A stretch of 64,000 nt of DNA from Phyllostachys edulis (GCA_036346405.1 CM070554.1:47639058-47703057); one strand, 5' to 3'; shown: positions 23,591 to 36,002, numbered from the stretch's first letter. Notes: a model not told the origin generated them from the letters alone. Made by a program: numbers and translations.

Positions 23591-23985
23591 TAGGTTGTGT
23601 GGTTTGGTACCAAAGGGAATTTTGGCCCAAGGTACTTTGGATATTTCTGAAAGTTGCAGAGATTTGGGAGAAAGCGTATTACTAGGACCGTCTTGAGTCT
23701 TGGCGTGAGGCACAGATCGTTTTGTATGACCCAGTGTCGAGGGAGTACCTAAGAGATCCGGAGTATGAGTTTTCGTTAGAGCCGTTGGCCAACAAGTAAG
23801 ACCGTACCTTCGAGTCCTGTCTGTTGAGTGGGTCTAGAAAGGTCGGGACGAGTGATGAGGCGTTACATGTTAGTATGTAAAAGTGCTTTGGTCACCAGTC
23901 TGAGAAAGATGCCACTTGGGAGCTGAAGTCCCGCATACGCGAGCATTATCCGGAGCTATTCGCGTTGGGTACATGTTACCTGCTA
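23591..23985 (+). pseudogene. O integrase C-terminus and chromodomain remnant
   Basis: Compared with G (31130-31529), this keeps the FGTKG and PRYFG-type stretch (about 23608-23645) and the chromodomain end, readable as WSPV-KDATWELKSRIREHY (about 23890-23960). The region before it is frameshifted, with stops. A chromodomain would steer integration to marked chromatin; this copy cannot be made as a protein. It shows that O descends from a chromovirus. Confidence 0.75.
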
Positions 23986-24045
23986 TTAATTTCAGTTGTG
24001 GTGTTCTTGCGAATAGAACAAGTAGAATTCGGGGTCGAATTCTGT

Positions 24046-24059
24046 TTAAGGGGGTAGAA
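24046..24059 (+). other. O polypurine tract
   Basis: TTTAAGGGGGTAGAA immediately before the 3' LTR, nearly the same as in G. Confidence 0.85.
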
Positions 24060-24182
24060 TGTAATATCCCATTTTAACATAAAATAAATAAGTGATTAGT
24101 ACTGAAATTAAATAGAATTAGAGAAAGAATTGGAGGTTTTAGAGGGGCGTTTTTGCTCGTATTGGAGAACTTGGGCCTTTGG
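24060..24182 (+). repeat. O 3' LTR, piece 1
   Basis: Begins TGTAATATCCC like the 5' LTR and stops where G inserts; the last five bases TTTGG are the left TSD of G. Confidence 0.92.
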
Positions 24183-26537
24183 TGTAATACCCCGTTTATA
24201 AAAAATTAAATTAAACAAATAAGTGATTAGCACTGAAATTAAATAGAATTAGAAAAGAAATAAAAATTCAGAATTTGAAAGATGTATTAGAGCGTGGGCT
24301 TTTGGCCCATAATTTTTTTGGCCCAAGTAGGAAACCACATAAGAGGGTAGAGGAAGGCAAGCCCTACCAGGTCTTTTGTTTTCCCTGTGCGCCGCCGTTC
24401 TCCTGAGAGCCGCCTTGCGACCGCCCTTGCGAAGCTCCTGCCTGCCGCCTTGGTTCCGGCGCATGAAGCCTTGCCTCGCGTGACGCCACCTGCCTGGGCC
24501 AGCGCACGTCGGCCGCGTGGAGCTGCTGCAGTCTTGCTGCGTCGGTTTGTCAATTCCCGAAGATCGTTTTCCTTGGATTACTACGGCTAGAGATTTGTCT
24601 TGCTTGCACTGCTTGAGTTTTTTAATCGGTGGTGCAGGTAGAGCTTGGATTATTTTATTGGGAGATGCATGCTCACGTTGCTAGTGCTAGGATCTTTCTA
24701 GTAGCAGGATATTTAGTGCTGTTTGTGTTCATTGATTGAGTGGTGGGGAGAGAGTTTAATTAATGGTGTTGCATGATTAGCTGGTCACGTTTCACTAATT
24801 CTATTATTTGGCTGTATTGTTTCACTGCCAGTAGACCCTGTCCAGTACCTTGCGTGATCGAATTTAGGTTCTTAGAGACAGAATTCGAGATTTCTATCTC
24901 TTAGAAATAGTTAGATAATGTTTTTAGCTTTCCGTGGCCGCCAAGAACACCTAATTCCGACATTCGAGTCAAAAGATATGACCGTTTTAGTATCTGCTGT
25001 CTAGATTCCTAACGAGATTAAACTGTTGTGTTAATTCGTAAATTATGAAATAGTAATTGGAAGAATCTAGGTTTTCTCCCAACTAGGTTATTGTAGGTAA
25101 TTTGATAACCTTTCCGGATTGATAAAGAATGATCAATTCGGAGTTATAGATTAAAAGTTATGGTCGTTTTAGTGCTGTTGTTTGTTCTGTTAGACAGTTT
25201 TTGTGCTGAAAGTTCATTTGTCTGTTAGCATACTAAATTGGCCGAATTAAATTATCTTGTCAACTAAAGTATTGTAGATTTTTCAGTTAAGAATCCACAA
25301 AAACTGGGTTCACCTCATTCGGAGTTCCAGATCAAGAGTTATGCTGTTTACCGTGCTGTTGTCCAAGGGCGGTTTAGGGCAGAATGCGTTGATTTTCAGT
25401 TTAGAGTTTCTAGTTAAATATTGAATCGCCGGGGAAGTGTTGTAGAACGTTATTCAGTAATGTCGTGTTCATCATATCCTTATTTCAGTTATTTATTTGT
25501 TTAGGAGGTGAAGCTTCGGGTTTAGGAACACCACTTTTTCCTACCAACGCGTCGCATTGCGGAAGGCAAGTACTTTAACGATCTTGATTATAAAAATGTG
25601 AATGCCTGATGTTGGTGTCGTGGTCCTAATATCCATGTTAATAATTAATGTTCATGTTACTTCCATGTATGTTATCTCCCTGATTATATAGCATGTCTTT
25701 TCAATATTCATATTTCATTCCATGCATCCACAATTCATGTTTCTTCCACGGGAGTGGATCAATTTATAAGACCCATCAAATCTAGTATGGGCACGTAAGA
25801 CCCACCCTTCCAATGTGGGCAGTTTGGGACACCCGTATGAAACGTTCTTCATACGGGGTTTGGATCCCCGCATTTTGTTAAATGCGGGCTTAGGGGAACA
25901 CCGACGGGTGTGTCACCAGCAATACCGGTATATGCATGTGTGTAGTCCCTTCATTTCATCCAAATCATTCATTCCATTCTTTCAAATATCTGTATTGTGC
26001 TTATTTCATAATCTTTAATGATGTTATCATGATCATGGTTGTTATACGTATTCTTTATTTACTGTACTTGCTGAGTCTCGGACTCACTCTTGCGTTGTTT
26101 GTTTTTTAGGTGATCCTTGATGATGGCCTATTGGGAGGGAGTAGACATTCACATTCGTTCACATCACCTTACTCCAAATTCAATAATAGAAATTGATTCT
26201 ACCATTCATTCGATGGTTGGTATGATAACAAATAAAATTTTTGTGGTTGATAACTAATAAAAGTGGTCGTGGTTGATAACTTCTTCCCGTTATGATTGAT
26301 TGAGTCTGCGGTTGATCTTCGATCACCTTTTTGGTTTACATGCTTGAATCCTAGCTATATTCATTTGATGCTCATGTTACTTAGTGATTCCTTTATTGAT
26401 TTGTGTTATATGGTATTGGAACCTCTGGTATAGCTAACTATCTGAGGTTCTGCGAAATTTAAATTTTATCTTACGCTTTAGTTGTGTTAACATGTTGGTT
26501 TAGTAGCATTCGAGTCCATGTCGATTTGGGTGTTATT
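24183..26537 (+). repeat. G 5' LTR
   Basis: Begins TGTAATACCCCG. The end is damaged: GGTGTTATT stands where the 3' copy has GGTGTTACA, and 26210-26540 has several indels against the 3' LTR. It contains hairpins at 25834-25859 and 25867-25888, different in sequence from those of O but in the same place. Confidence 0.88.
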
Positions 26538-26560
26538 CTGATTAGTATCGAGCGGGCTTT
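26538..26560 (+). other. G primer binding site, damaged
   Basis: ATTAGTATCGAGCGGGCTT aligns with GTTGGTATCAGAGCGGGCT of O at the expected place; two positions are disturbed (CAG to CG). Confidence 0.65.
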
Positions 26561-26739
26561 AGGTCCGTGGTAATTAATCTATTAAAATGACACCTTGTGC
26601 CTGATGGGTGGGATGGGAAATTAAGTGGCTTCCGCATTTCTATTGTTATGGTTTATCCGTTGAGTAATTGTTGAATTGTTTACGTGCTTCTATCTTTGTT
26701 AAGCTAAATGTTTAGTTTTATGTACTTTGGTGTTCTTAG

Positions 26740-28101
26740 ATGGCGAGAGGTAGAGGCAATGGTCGTGGAGCGGCCCGTGGTCGTGGTCGTCCACCGGGCC
26801 GTGGCCGTGGCCGTGGCCGTGGTAATCATGGCATGGCTGTGTCTTCATCTTCGTCGAGGAGACTCTTGGTCTTTGTTGGGGTGGCTTCACCGCCACTCGG
26901 CCGCATGAGCTCGAGCGCGTCGGTGCTATCATTCGAGAATCTTGAGGAGGAGAACCGGGAACTCCGTCGACAAGTCTGCAGACCCTTCTGCTGCTTGTTG
27001 CACTAGTTCTGAACCTCTTTGCTATAGCAATTCCACGAGGCTAGGATGAGTCTCCGTGAGTGGATGTCGCCGTGTGGACACCTTCGACGGAGGCGGTACT
27101 CCGGTTCATTGCGCAGATTAGTTCACGGTACATGGAGAGGCGCGTTCGGTGCCTTAGAGATGACTTCAGTGCGAGGCGTGGTTCGTGGCCTTCAAGCTGA
27201 AGGGCCAAGCGATATCTGGTGGGAGGGGTTCTATCTGCTAGGACCGGTCAGGACGATCACTTGGGAGGTATTAGTGGAGCGATTCGGGACAAAATTCTAT
27301 CCGGATTCCTTTGTTGAGAGGATGGGGCGATCACTGCGACATTTGTTCAAGGGAAGATGTCGATGTCGCCGTCTGAGGCTAGATTCAACAATCTGCAGTG
27401 CGCTTTGTACACTGTGTGCCAATGATGATATCTGGAGAAGGCCAAGAGGTTCCGAGGGCCTCATTAGAATGTCGCCATGTTCGGGGGCAACTAGCTTGCG
27501 TGATTACAGCTCCGTGGTCGAGCAGGCCAGAGGAATGGAGCTCGAGAGAGATCTTTCTTCTCAGAGGCGGGCTACTAGTGGCTCTGTCCTTACTGGTGGT
27601 TCTGGCGGTGGCGAAGCGGAGTTTTGGTGGGGAGGTGGGTCTTCTCGAACTTTGCTCCCAAGAGGTTTGAAGTCGGCATACCCGTCTTGTTGACGATCTT
27701 CCTCATCGGCGCCACGTTCTTCGTCATCCACACTTCAGATGCGTCCTGCTCCAGGTCAAGGTATGAAATGCTTCAGGTGTGGTGGAGAACACCGGGCATC
27801 AGAGTGTTCTTTCAAAGGGACATGTCGTCAGTGTGGTCGGGAAGGCCACAAGTTGTCGATATGTAAATGCAAACCGGCGAGCATTATCAAATGGGAGCCA
27901 GTCCCAGCAGCGTCTTCTTCCAGTGCTCCCCGGGGTTCAGTTCAGGCACTAGCTGCTGTTCCTGCACCTCAGTTTTCTTCAAGATGGGTTCCTTCGGCAG
28001 CATTTACTCCTACACCTCCTGCAGGGTTCTACTGGAACCCCGTTCCGTCTGCACCGCCATCGCACGTTTCACCTGCTGCAGTTCCTGTTCACCCTACGTA
28101 G
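26740..28101 (+). pseudogene. gag: G gag, frameshifted, with two CCHC knuckles
   Basis: Begins ATG at 26740 with an Arg/Gly-rich N-terminus (MARGRGNGRGAARGRGR). The capsid part follows in shifting frames (ITWEVLVERFGTKFYPDSF, about 27250-27315). Two zinc knuckles lie at 27769-27866: CFRCGGEHRASEC and CRQCGREGHKLSIC, both with all CCHC ligands intact. A Pro/Ala/Ser-rich linker leads to protease. At least two frame changes (about 27000-27040 and 27660-27740) break it. Gag would form the particle and bind element RNA. Confidence 0.85.
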
Positions 28102-28159
28102 AGTGTCAGTGCGTCTTCTGCTCCGGCACCACCGGGAGTCTACGCCATGCCAACTCCAG

Positions 28160-28523
28160 CGACCTTGGGCCGTCCTGATGTGGTGACAGGTACATTGCTA
28201 GTTGATTCGCATGAGGCTTTAGTTCTCTTTGATTCTGGGGCTACCTATTCTTTTGTGAGTTTGCTAGAAGGGCGGGGTTGAGTTTGCAGCATATTTCTGA
28301 GTCTGTGGTAGTCAGTTCTCCGGGGGGTCTTATTTCTAGCTCTACAGCATGTCCGGGCTGTTCTATCACTATTGATGATGAGAACTTCACTGCTAACCTT
28401 ATGGTAATTCAGTTGTCACCGTTCGACGTTATTCTGGGCATGGACTGGTTATTTAATTACCGTGCCAAGATATGTTGTTTACGGAAGGCGGTGACTTTGC
28501 AAGCCCGTCCGGTGAAGAACTAG
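28160..28523 (+). pseudogene. G aspartic protease
   Basis: The catalytic triad is at 28231-28242 in VLFDSGATYSFVS, followed after a frameshift near 28270 by the second half with the typical plant gypsy FDVILGMDWL (about 28420-28450). It would cut the gag-pol polyprotein. It is broken by the frameshift and by a TAG at 28521-28523. Confidence 0.85.
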
Positions 28524-29023
28524 TGTTTCAAGGCGATTGCACCGTCGATTCCTTATTCATATTGGCTAGTCTATTTCCCGGACTTGGGCCTCAACCATTG
28601 GGTTGCTTTGGTCTCTCAATGAGAAGGCGATTCCTCATGCGCATTGAAGAGATTCTGTGGTGAATGAGTTTCTGATGTTTTTCTGTGGAGCTTCTGGGAT
28701 GCGCTAAGCGGAAAGTGGAGTTCGGATTGATCTTATTCGGGGACTCAACCTATTTCAATGTCTCCATACCGGTTGTACGACCCTTCCAAGAGGAGTTGAA
28801 GAAGCAATTGGGCGATCTTTTGTCCAAAGATATGATTCAGCGTAGTGTTTCACCATGGGGGCTACTGTTTTATTCACTAAAAAGAAAGATGGCGGTTGGC
28901 GTATGTGCGTGGATTATCAGGCTCTTAATCAAGCTACTGTGAAGAATAAATATCCTTTGCCCGCATTGAGGATCTCTTTGATCGGTGAAGGAGCTAAAGT
29001 ATTCTCCAAGATTGACCTTGATC
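28524..29023 (+). pseudogene. G reverse transcriptase, N-terminal part in broken frames
   Basis: Pieces of RT upstream of the long frame: FNVSIPVVRPFQEELKKQL (about 28755-28810), DMIQRSVSPWG, then in another frame the KKKDGGWRMCVDY-like stretch (about 28880-28920) and KNKYPLP. At least three frame changes occur here. It belongs directly to the RT that continues at 29024. Confidence 0.8.
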
Positions 29024-30667
29024 GGTTATAATCAAATTCGAGTTCGGGAGCAAGATATCGAGAAGACGGCTTTCTCTACGAGGTATGGCCATTATGAGTA
29101 TAAGGTTATGTCTTTTGGACTAACAAATGCTCCTGCAGTTTTCATGGAAGCCATGAATAGCATGCTGCATCAATACCTGGATGATTTCATTGTGGTATTC
29201 ATCGACGATATTTTGATCTATTCCAAGACGGAAGAGGATTACTGTCAACATTTGAGGTTGGTTCTCAAAGCTTTAAGAGAGAACCAATTTTATGCCAAGC
29301 TGAAGAAGTGTGAATTCTGGATTTCCGAAGTTGGGTTTCTGGGCCATGTAATCAATCAAGAGGGTATTTCAGTTGATCCTAGCAAGATATCAACACTGGT
29401 AGAATGGAAAAGGCCAACCAATGTCAAGGAAGTGAGGAGTTTTCTGGGTTTAGCTGGCTATTACCGGCGTTTTGTGGAAGGTTTCTCAACCATTGCTAGA
29501 CCGTTGTCTCAGTTGACGCAGAAAGGTATCAAATTTCAATGGTCAGATGCGTGTGAGCGCAGCTTTTGTACTCTGAAAGATAGATTGGTGACCGCTCCAG
29601 TTCTTACTCTTCCCGAGCCTAGGAAGCGATTCACTATTTATTCAGATGCGTCCATAGTCGGGCTTGGTTGTGTGCTCATGCAGGAAGGCAAGGTGATTGC
29701 ATATGCATCGAGACAGTTGAAGAAACATGAGCAGAATTATCCTACTCATAATCTAGAGCTTGCAGCAGTGGTTCTTGCTTTGAAGATCTGGCGCCATTAC
29801 TTGTACGGCGAATCCTGTGATATATTCACTGATCATAAGAGTCTGAAATACATCTTTACCCAGAAAGATTTGAACCTGAGACAAAGGAGGTGGTTAGAGT
29901 TGATAAAGGACTATGATCTCACCATTCAGTATCACCCGGGCAAGGCGAATGTTGTAGCAGAAGCCCTGAGTCGCAAGGCGACACCTCCTACTCTCAGTTG
30001 TCTTATTGTCGATTTTGAGCGTATGGATATCTCCTTTTGCTTTGCGGGTACCGTCCAGACTGAGACACGTTTGCTTCTTGAGTCAGCCATTCCAGAGCGA
30101 GTGCGGGAGGCACAACAACACGATCGGATGCTCCAGCGAGTGAGGAAGCGCATTGATGAGGGCAAACAAGGCCACTTCAGTGTAGATGATTTTGGTGCGT
30201 TGAGATTTAAAGGCCGCCTCTGTGTACCACAGGAGGCTCAAGTCAAAGATGAGATTCTGAGGGAAGCACATCGTACTCCATATACCGTACATCCTGGTGA
30301 GACTAAGATGTACAGGGACTTGAAGAAGAGTTTTTGGTGGAAAAGGATGAAGGTCGACATTGGTCAGTATGTAGCATCTTGTGGAGTTTGCCAGCAGATC
30401 AAGGCTGAGCATAAGCGACCAATAGGTTTGTTGCAACCTTTGGAGGTTCCAGTTTGGCCATGGGATGACATCTCTATGGATTTCGTAGTTGGTTTACCTC
30501 GCACACAGCGAGGGAAGGATGCTATTTGGGTCATACTGGACCGGTTCAGTAAGTTTGCACATTTCATTCCTATTCGCACGACCAATTCAGCGAGTGATTT
30601 GGCTCCTATCTATGTGCGAGAGATAGTGCGGTTGCACGGGGTACCCAAGACCATTATTTCTGATTGA
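29024..30667 (+). pseudogene. pol: G pol: RT, RNase H and integrase core, ends at a premature stop
   Basis: The longest pol frame in the window. RT palm: YNQIRVREQDIEKTAF, then the catalytic FIDDILIY at 29198-29221. Connection and RNase H: YSDASIVGLGCVLMQ, the ELAAVVLALK helix, FTDHKSLKYIF and EALSRKA. Integrase: the HHCC zinc motif (HRTPYTVHP to CGVCQQIK, about 30267-30400), first catalytic Asp in SMDFVVGL, second in ISD just before TGA 30665-30667. The stop replaces a family Arg (CGA to TGA). The codons continue in frame after it. Confidence 0.93.
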
Positions 30668-31529
30668 GATGCCAAATTTGTCTCCAAGTTCTGGGAGAGT
30701 TTGCAAAGTGCGTTGGGCACTCAACTTCATCTTAGTACCGCTTTTCACCCCCAAGCAGATGGATGATCTGAGCGCACCATTCGAACCTTTGGAGGATATG
30801 CTTTCGAGATGTTGTGTTATGTCTTGGAAGGGAGGTTGGGAAGACCATCTAGCTTTGGCGAGTTTCGCCTATAACTTGATTACCATGCTAGTATTCGATT
30901 TGCACCGTTTGAGGTTCTTTATGGACGGAGGTGCAGATCCCGTTATCTTTGGATGCGATTGGAGAGCGGCGATTTGGGTCCCGATTGGGTTCAGCAAACG
31001 GTGGCTAGAGTAGCAGAGGTTAGGGAGAATTTGTTAGCTGCCGAGCAGCCGGATGAAGAGCTATCACGAGATGTCGAAGCGAGATTTGGAATTTGAAGTG
31101 GGGAACGAGGTTCTTTTGAGAGTATCGCCTACCAGGGGTGTAGTGCGTTTTGGTACCAAAGGGAAGCTTAGCCCGAGGTACGTTGGACCATTTCCCATCG
31201 TGGCACGAATTGGAAAATTGGCCTATCGTTTGGATCTTCCTGAATCCATGCATGGAGTTCATAATGTGTTTCATGTATCCATGTTGAGGAAAAATTTGAG
31301 AGACCCAGAACATGCAATTCCATTAGAGCCGTTGAGCATTGAGCAGGATCTTACTTTTGAGTCCCAAATGAGTGAAAATCACGGAGGAGTCGAGGCGGGT
31401 TACGAGAACAAGACTTTGAAGTATGTCAAGGTTCTTTGGTCTCATCAGACTGCGAGAGAGGCCACCTGGGAGCTAGAGTCTCACATGCGCGAGCAATATC
31501 CAGACCTGTTCGCTTCTGGTACGTGTTAA
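30668..31529 (+). pseudogene. G integrase end with chromodomain
   Basis: After the stop the same frame continues (DAKFVSKFWESL, STAFHPQADG) to a second stop near 30764; the catalytic Glu region follows. Frame 31053-31529 encodes the integrase C-terminus (GPFPIVARIGKLAYRLDLP, HNVFHVSML) and a chromodomain (KYVKVLWSHQTAREATWELE to the end at YPDLFASG). The chromodomain targets insertion to heterochromatin in this group. It differs from the O remnant mainly by substitutions. Confidence 0.88.
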
Positions 31530-31605
31530 ATTCGTTGATTCCAATTCTTTGGCAGTTCGTTTTGGTGTTCATTTCAACGGTTAGAATTCGAGGTCGAATT
31601 CCGTT

Positions 31606-31619
31606 TAAGGGGGGTAGAA
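31606..31619 (+). other. G polypurine tract
   Basis: TTAAGGGGGGTAGAA directly before the 3' LTR. Confidence 0.88.
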
Positions 31620-33987
31620 TGTAATACCCCGTTTATAAAAAATTAAATTAAACAAATAAGTGATTAGTACTGAAATTAAATAGAATTAGAAATGAAATGA
31701 AAATTCAGAATTTGAAAGATGTATTAGAGCGTGGGCTTTCGGCCCATAATTTTTTTGGCCCAAGTAGGAAACCACATAAGAGGGTAGAGGAAGGCAAGCC
31801 CTACCAGGTCTTTTGTTTTCCCTGTGCGCTGCCATTCTCCTGAGAGCCGCCTTGCGACCGCCCCTGCGAAGCTCCTGCCTGCCGCCTTGGTTCCGGCGCA
31901 TGAAGCCTTGCCAGCGTGGCGCCACTGCTCAGGCAGCGCCGTCGGCGCGTGGAGCTGCTGCGATCTTCTTCTGCGTCGGTTTGTCAATCCCCGAAGATCG
32001 TTTTCCCTGGATTACTACGGCTAGAGATTTGTCTTGCTTGCACTGCTTGAGTTTTTTAATCGGTGGTGCAGGTAGAGCTTGGATTATTTTATTGGGAGAT
32101 GCATGCTCACGTTGCTAGTGCTAGGATCTTTCTAGTAGCAGGATATTTAGTGCTCTTTGTGTTCATTGATTGGGTGGTCGGGAGAGATTTTAATTAATGG
32201 TGTTGCATGATTAGCTGGTCACGTTTCACTAATTCTATTATTTGGGCTGTATTGTTTCACTGCCAGTAGACCCTGTCCAGTACCTTGCGTGATCGAATTT
32301 AGGTTCTTATAAACAGAATTCGAGATGTCCATCTATTAGAAATAGTTATATAATGTTTTTATCTTTCCGTGGCCGCCAAGAACACCTAATTCCGACATTC
32401 GAGTCAAAAGATATGACCGTTTTAGTATCTGCTGTCCAGATTCCTGACGAGATTAAACTGTTGTGTTAATTCGTAAATTATGAAATTGTAATTGGAAGAA
32501 TCTGGGTTTTCTCCCAACTAGGTTATTGTAGGTAATTTGATAACCTTTCTGGATTGATAAATAATGATCAATTCGGAGTTATAGATTAAAAGTTATGGTC
32601 GTTTTAGTGCTGCTGTTTGTTCTGTTAGACAGTTTTTGTGCTGAAAGTTCATTTATCTGTTAGCGTACTAAATTGGCCGAATTAAATTATGTTGTCAACT
32701 AAAGTATTGTAGATTTATCAGTTAAGAATCCACAAAAACTGGGTTCACCTCATTCGGAGTTCCAGATCAAGAGTTATGCTGTTTACCGTGCTGTTGTCCA
32801 AGGGCGGTTTAGGGCAGAATGCGTTGATTTTCAGTTTAGAGTTTCTAGTTAAATATTGAATCGCCGGGGAAGCATTGTAGAACGTTATTCAGTAATGTCG
32901 TGTTCATCGTATCCTTATTTCAGTTATTTATTTGTTTAGGAGGTGAAGCTTCGGGTTTAGGAACACCACTTTTTCCTGCCAACGCGTCGCATTGCGGAAG
33001 GCAAGTACTTTAACGACCTTGATTATAAAAATGTGAATGCCTGATGTTGGTGTCGTGGTCCTAATATCCATGTTAATAATTAATGTTCATGTTACTTCCA
33101 TGTATGTTATCTCCCTGATTATATAGCATGTCTTTTCAATATTCATATTTCATTCCATGCATCCACAATTCTTGTTTTTCCATAGGAGTGGATCAATTTA
33201 TAAGACCCATCAATTCCAGTATGGGCACGTAAGACCCACCATTCTAATGTGAGCAGTTTGGGACACCCGTATGAAACGTTCTTCATACGGGGTTTGGATC
33301 CCCGCATTTTGTTAAATGCGGGCTTAGGTGAACACCGACAGGTGTGTCACTAGCAATACCGGTATATGCATGTGTGTAGTCCCTTCATTTCATCCAAATC
33401 ATTCATTCCATTCATTCAAATATCTGTATTGTGCTTATTTCATAATCTTTAATGATGTTATCATGATCATGGTTGTTATACGTATTCTTTATTTACTGTA
33501 CTTGCTGAGTCTCGGACTCACTCTTGCGTTGTTTGTTTTTTTTAGGTGATCCTTGACGATGGTCTATTGGGAGGGAGTAGACATTCACATTCGTTCACAT
33601 CACCTTACTCCAAATTCAATAATAGAAATTGATTCTACCATTCATTCGATAGTTGGTAAACAGTAAGAAATAAGGCTGGCTGTGGTTGATAACTAATAAG
33701 GCTGGCTGTGGTTGATAACTTCTTCCCCGTTATGATTGATTGAGTACTGCGGTTGATCTTCGATCACCTTTTTGGTTTACATGCTTGAATCCTAGCTATA
33801 TTCATTTGATGCTCATGTTACTTAGTGATTCCTTTATTGATTTGTGTTATATGACTGTTGGAACCTCCGGTATAGCTAACTATACAGGGGAGGTTCTGCC
33901 AAAATTTAGAATTTTATCTTCTGCTTTAGTTGTGTTAAAATGTTGGTTTAGTAGCATTCCAGGTCCATGTCGGACTGGGGTGTTACA
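31620..33987 (+). repeat. G 3' LTR
   Basis: 2,368 bp from TGTAATACCCCG to GGGTGTTACA, highly similar to 24183-26537. It keeps the hairpin pair near 33268-33325 and the palindrome region near 33872. The right TSD TTTGG follows. Confidence 0.93.
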
Positions 33988-34953
33988 TTTGGCCCATGGT
34001 GTTTTGGCCCATTTGAGTTGGTCGGCCTTAAAAGGAAGGGGGAGGCCACCCAAACCCTAGATGGTATTGTAGCTCGTGGTTACTGTAGCACCACCGGTAT
34101 TGTAGCACTGCCCCCCTCCGTTGCTGCCGAGTAGGGAAGAAGAAGAAGGTCGCATTGGTGGTGGCCGGCCAAAGATGGGAGAAGAAGGAGAGAGCAGAGA
34201 AGAGAGGGAAGTGAAGGTTCGCGGGTTTCATCGCGATCTACAGCGGTTCTACAAGGGTAACGTCACGTGTTCTTCGCTGGTTAATGTGTAGTAGATGCGT
34301 TTGATGTCGTTTGATAGATTGAATTGCGTCGGTTTAATAGATCGCGTTCTGTCCAGTAGTTTGGATGATGGTTTTCATGTCTGTAGAGGCATAATCTAGG
34401 GATCCAACCTCTTAGAAATAGTTGTGCTATGTTGTTAGCTTTCCGTGGCCGCCAAGAACGCCCAGATCTGATTAACGGTTAGAAAGTTATGAATTGTCTG
34501 GTGCCGCTATCCTGTTAATCTGTCAACATCCTGATAGTCTGTAGAAATATGAGTTAATGTATTAGTTAAATACGAAATCAGAGGATCTCGTTATAATAAA
34601 AAAGATGGGTAATTTCCTCACCGTTCCAGAAAGCTAAGGAACGTAAGAATTGGACTTTCGTAGCAAACGTTATGATAATTTTAGTGTACTGTCCAGAGAA
34701 CCTGACGTGATAATTGATGTTCTGTATATTGGCTTGGTAGGGGAAGTAAATGGCAGAATCAGAAGGGCTCCCCAACTAAGTTTATTTAGGTAATTTGATT
34801 ATCTTTCCATAAAGTGTTAGAACATCTTATTTGGACTCCTGAGCAGAAAGTTATGTATTTTAGAAGTTGACTGTCTGTAGTGAATACCAAATCGATTGGT
34901 AGAAATTGGAAGATTGGAAACGCTTGGGAGTTTAGCGAGTTCAATTGTGTTCT
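33988..34953 (+). repeat. O 3' LTR, piece 2
   Basis: Resumes exactly where piece 1 stopped (TTTGGCCCATGG) and follows the 5' LTR to GTGTTCT, where T is inserted; GTTCT at 34949-34953 is the left TSD of T. Confidence 0.93.
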
Positions 34954-35513
34954 TGTCGTAGTTGAAAGACTAGGCAGTAAATAAGGGGGGGACCCCTCCG
35001 GTACTCGAGGGGTCCTCAGGAGAAGGGACTCCGTGTAAGCCAAAGGACTTGTATTGCAAACTCTTTTTTCCTCTCCCCCAAAAACTCTCCCCCACTATGG
35101 GGGGGCGAGTGGCTATTTATAGCCTTTTCACAAGTACACCTGGGATTCCAAGCTTGCCCCCCACAGGCCCTATGGTAGAGGGTGCGCAGGACTTTTCTAT
35201 CCCTAGACCTAGCTCCCGGCGTGTGGTGGACCCGGCTGGGCACAGTCCACCTTCTTTGTGCATCCGGTCGAGGGCACAAGATATGCTCTCCGGGTTCCTC
35301 GGGTCTCTGGCTCCTTAGGGTTCTTCGGCACTCTTCGGGAGCCCTCCGGAGTTCTCCGGGGCCCTCCGGGTTGCTTGGACCGTCTAGATGTTCGGGCCTT
35401 CGGGAGCCTCCGAGTAGCCTTCGGGAGCCTCCGGGAGCCTCCGGGGGCCTTCGGTCCGGCGGGCGCCGGGGCCTTCGCCAGGTCGTGGGGGCTGTTGTGC
35501 CGCCCCTACGACA
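34954..35513 (-). repeat. T left LTR (3' LTR of the element)
   Basis: 560 bp, TGTCGTAGTTG to CTACGACA as read on plus. A minus-strand TATA box CTATAAATAG lies at 35113-35122. It is rich in CTCCGGG and CTTCGGG repeats (35330-35460), which are reduced in the right LTR. Confidence 0.92.
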
Positions 35514-35863
35514 AGCCCCTCGCGGTCGAGGTCCTGCTTCGTCATGGCTCAAACCGCGTTCCCTCCGACGGATACAGGTACACCGTCCCCTTCGGCCTGG
35601 CGAAGCACTATTATGATGGCGCACGGTTGTAGGGTTACGCGCCTCATAAATGTCGTGCGCCGTTTGGTTGATTTGGTGCGCCGTTTGCTTGATCGGTCGC
35701 GCTTCGAGGCGACTGTTCGTGTTATGGCGGCCCGGTGGCGAGTTTTCCGACAAGACGCCTCATTTTGGAGAGCCTTAATGGCTTGGGCGCCACGTGCCAT
35801 GTTTCGTGCGGTGTGTGGCTTCTCGTTATCTGTGTCACACGGTTACTGTTCCGAGTATCCGCC
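35514..35863 (+). other. T region between 3' LTR and antisense promoter
   Basis: The minus strand next to the LTR reads GAGGGGCT, the likely purine tract. The rest shows no gene; it may hold upstream control sequence for the antisense gene. Confidence 0.5.
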
Positions 35864-35872
35864 TATAAATAG
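35864..35872 (+). promoter_or_regulatory. TATA box of the T antisense gene
   Basis: TATAAATAG lies 131 bp before the ATG at 36003, with a pyrimidine-rich likely start region about 30 bp downstream (CCCATTCCCCGC). It points opposite to the element's own transcription. Confidence 0.7.
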
Positions 35873-36002
35873 GCGCCCCTGGGTCCCATTCCCCGCATGT
35901 GCTTGTTGTGGCTACTTGATTTCCTCGCGTCTTCTTGCTTCGCGCTTCCTCGTTTACACCGCCCCCTTCGCTGGTCGGAGAGGCAGTTGCTGAGCCTCCG
36001 AC

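Larger units (their letters stand above)
24183..33987 (+). mobile_element. G: complete Tekay/Del-like chromovirus (Ty3/gypsy)
   Basis: A 9.8-kb element with LTRs of about 2.36 kb, TSD TTTGG at 24178-24182 and 33988-33992, an eroded primer site, gag, protease, RT, RNase H, integrase and chromodomain in gypsy order. Long LTRs plus a C-terminal chromodomain point to the Tekay/Del chromovirus branch. The 3' half of pol is well preserved; the 5' LTR end, gag and protease (26200-28990) are broken by many indels. It is inserted in the 3' LTR of a relative (O). Confidence 0.92.

Noticed and set aside
35016..35753. 245-codon minus-strand ORF across the T left LTR
   Set aside because: It reads through the LTR and its CTCCGGG repeats; low-complexity Arg/Pro composition and no domain.
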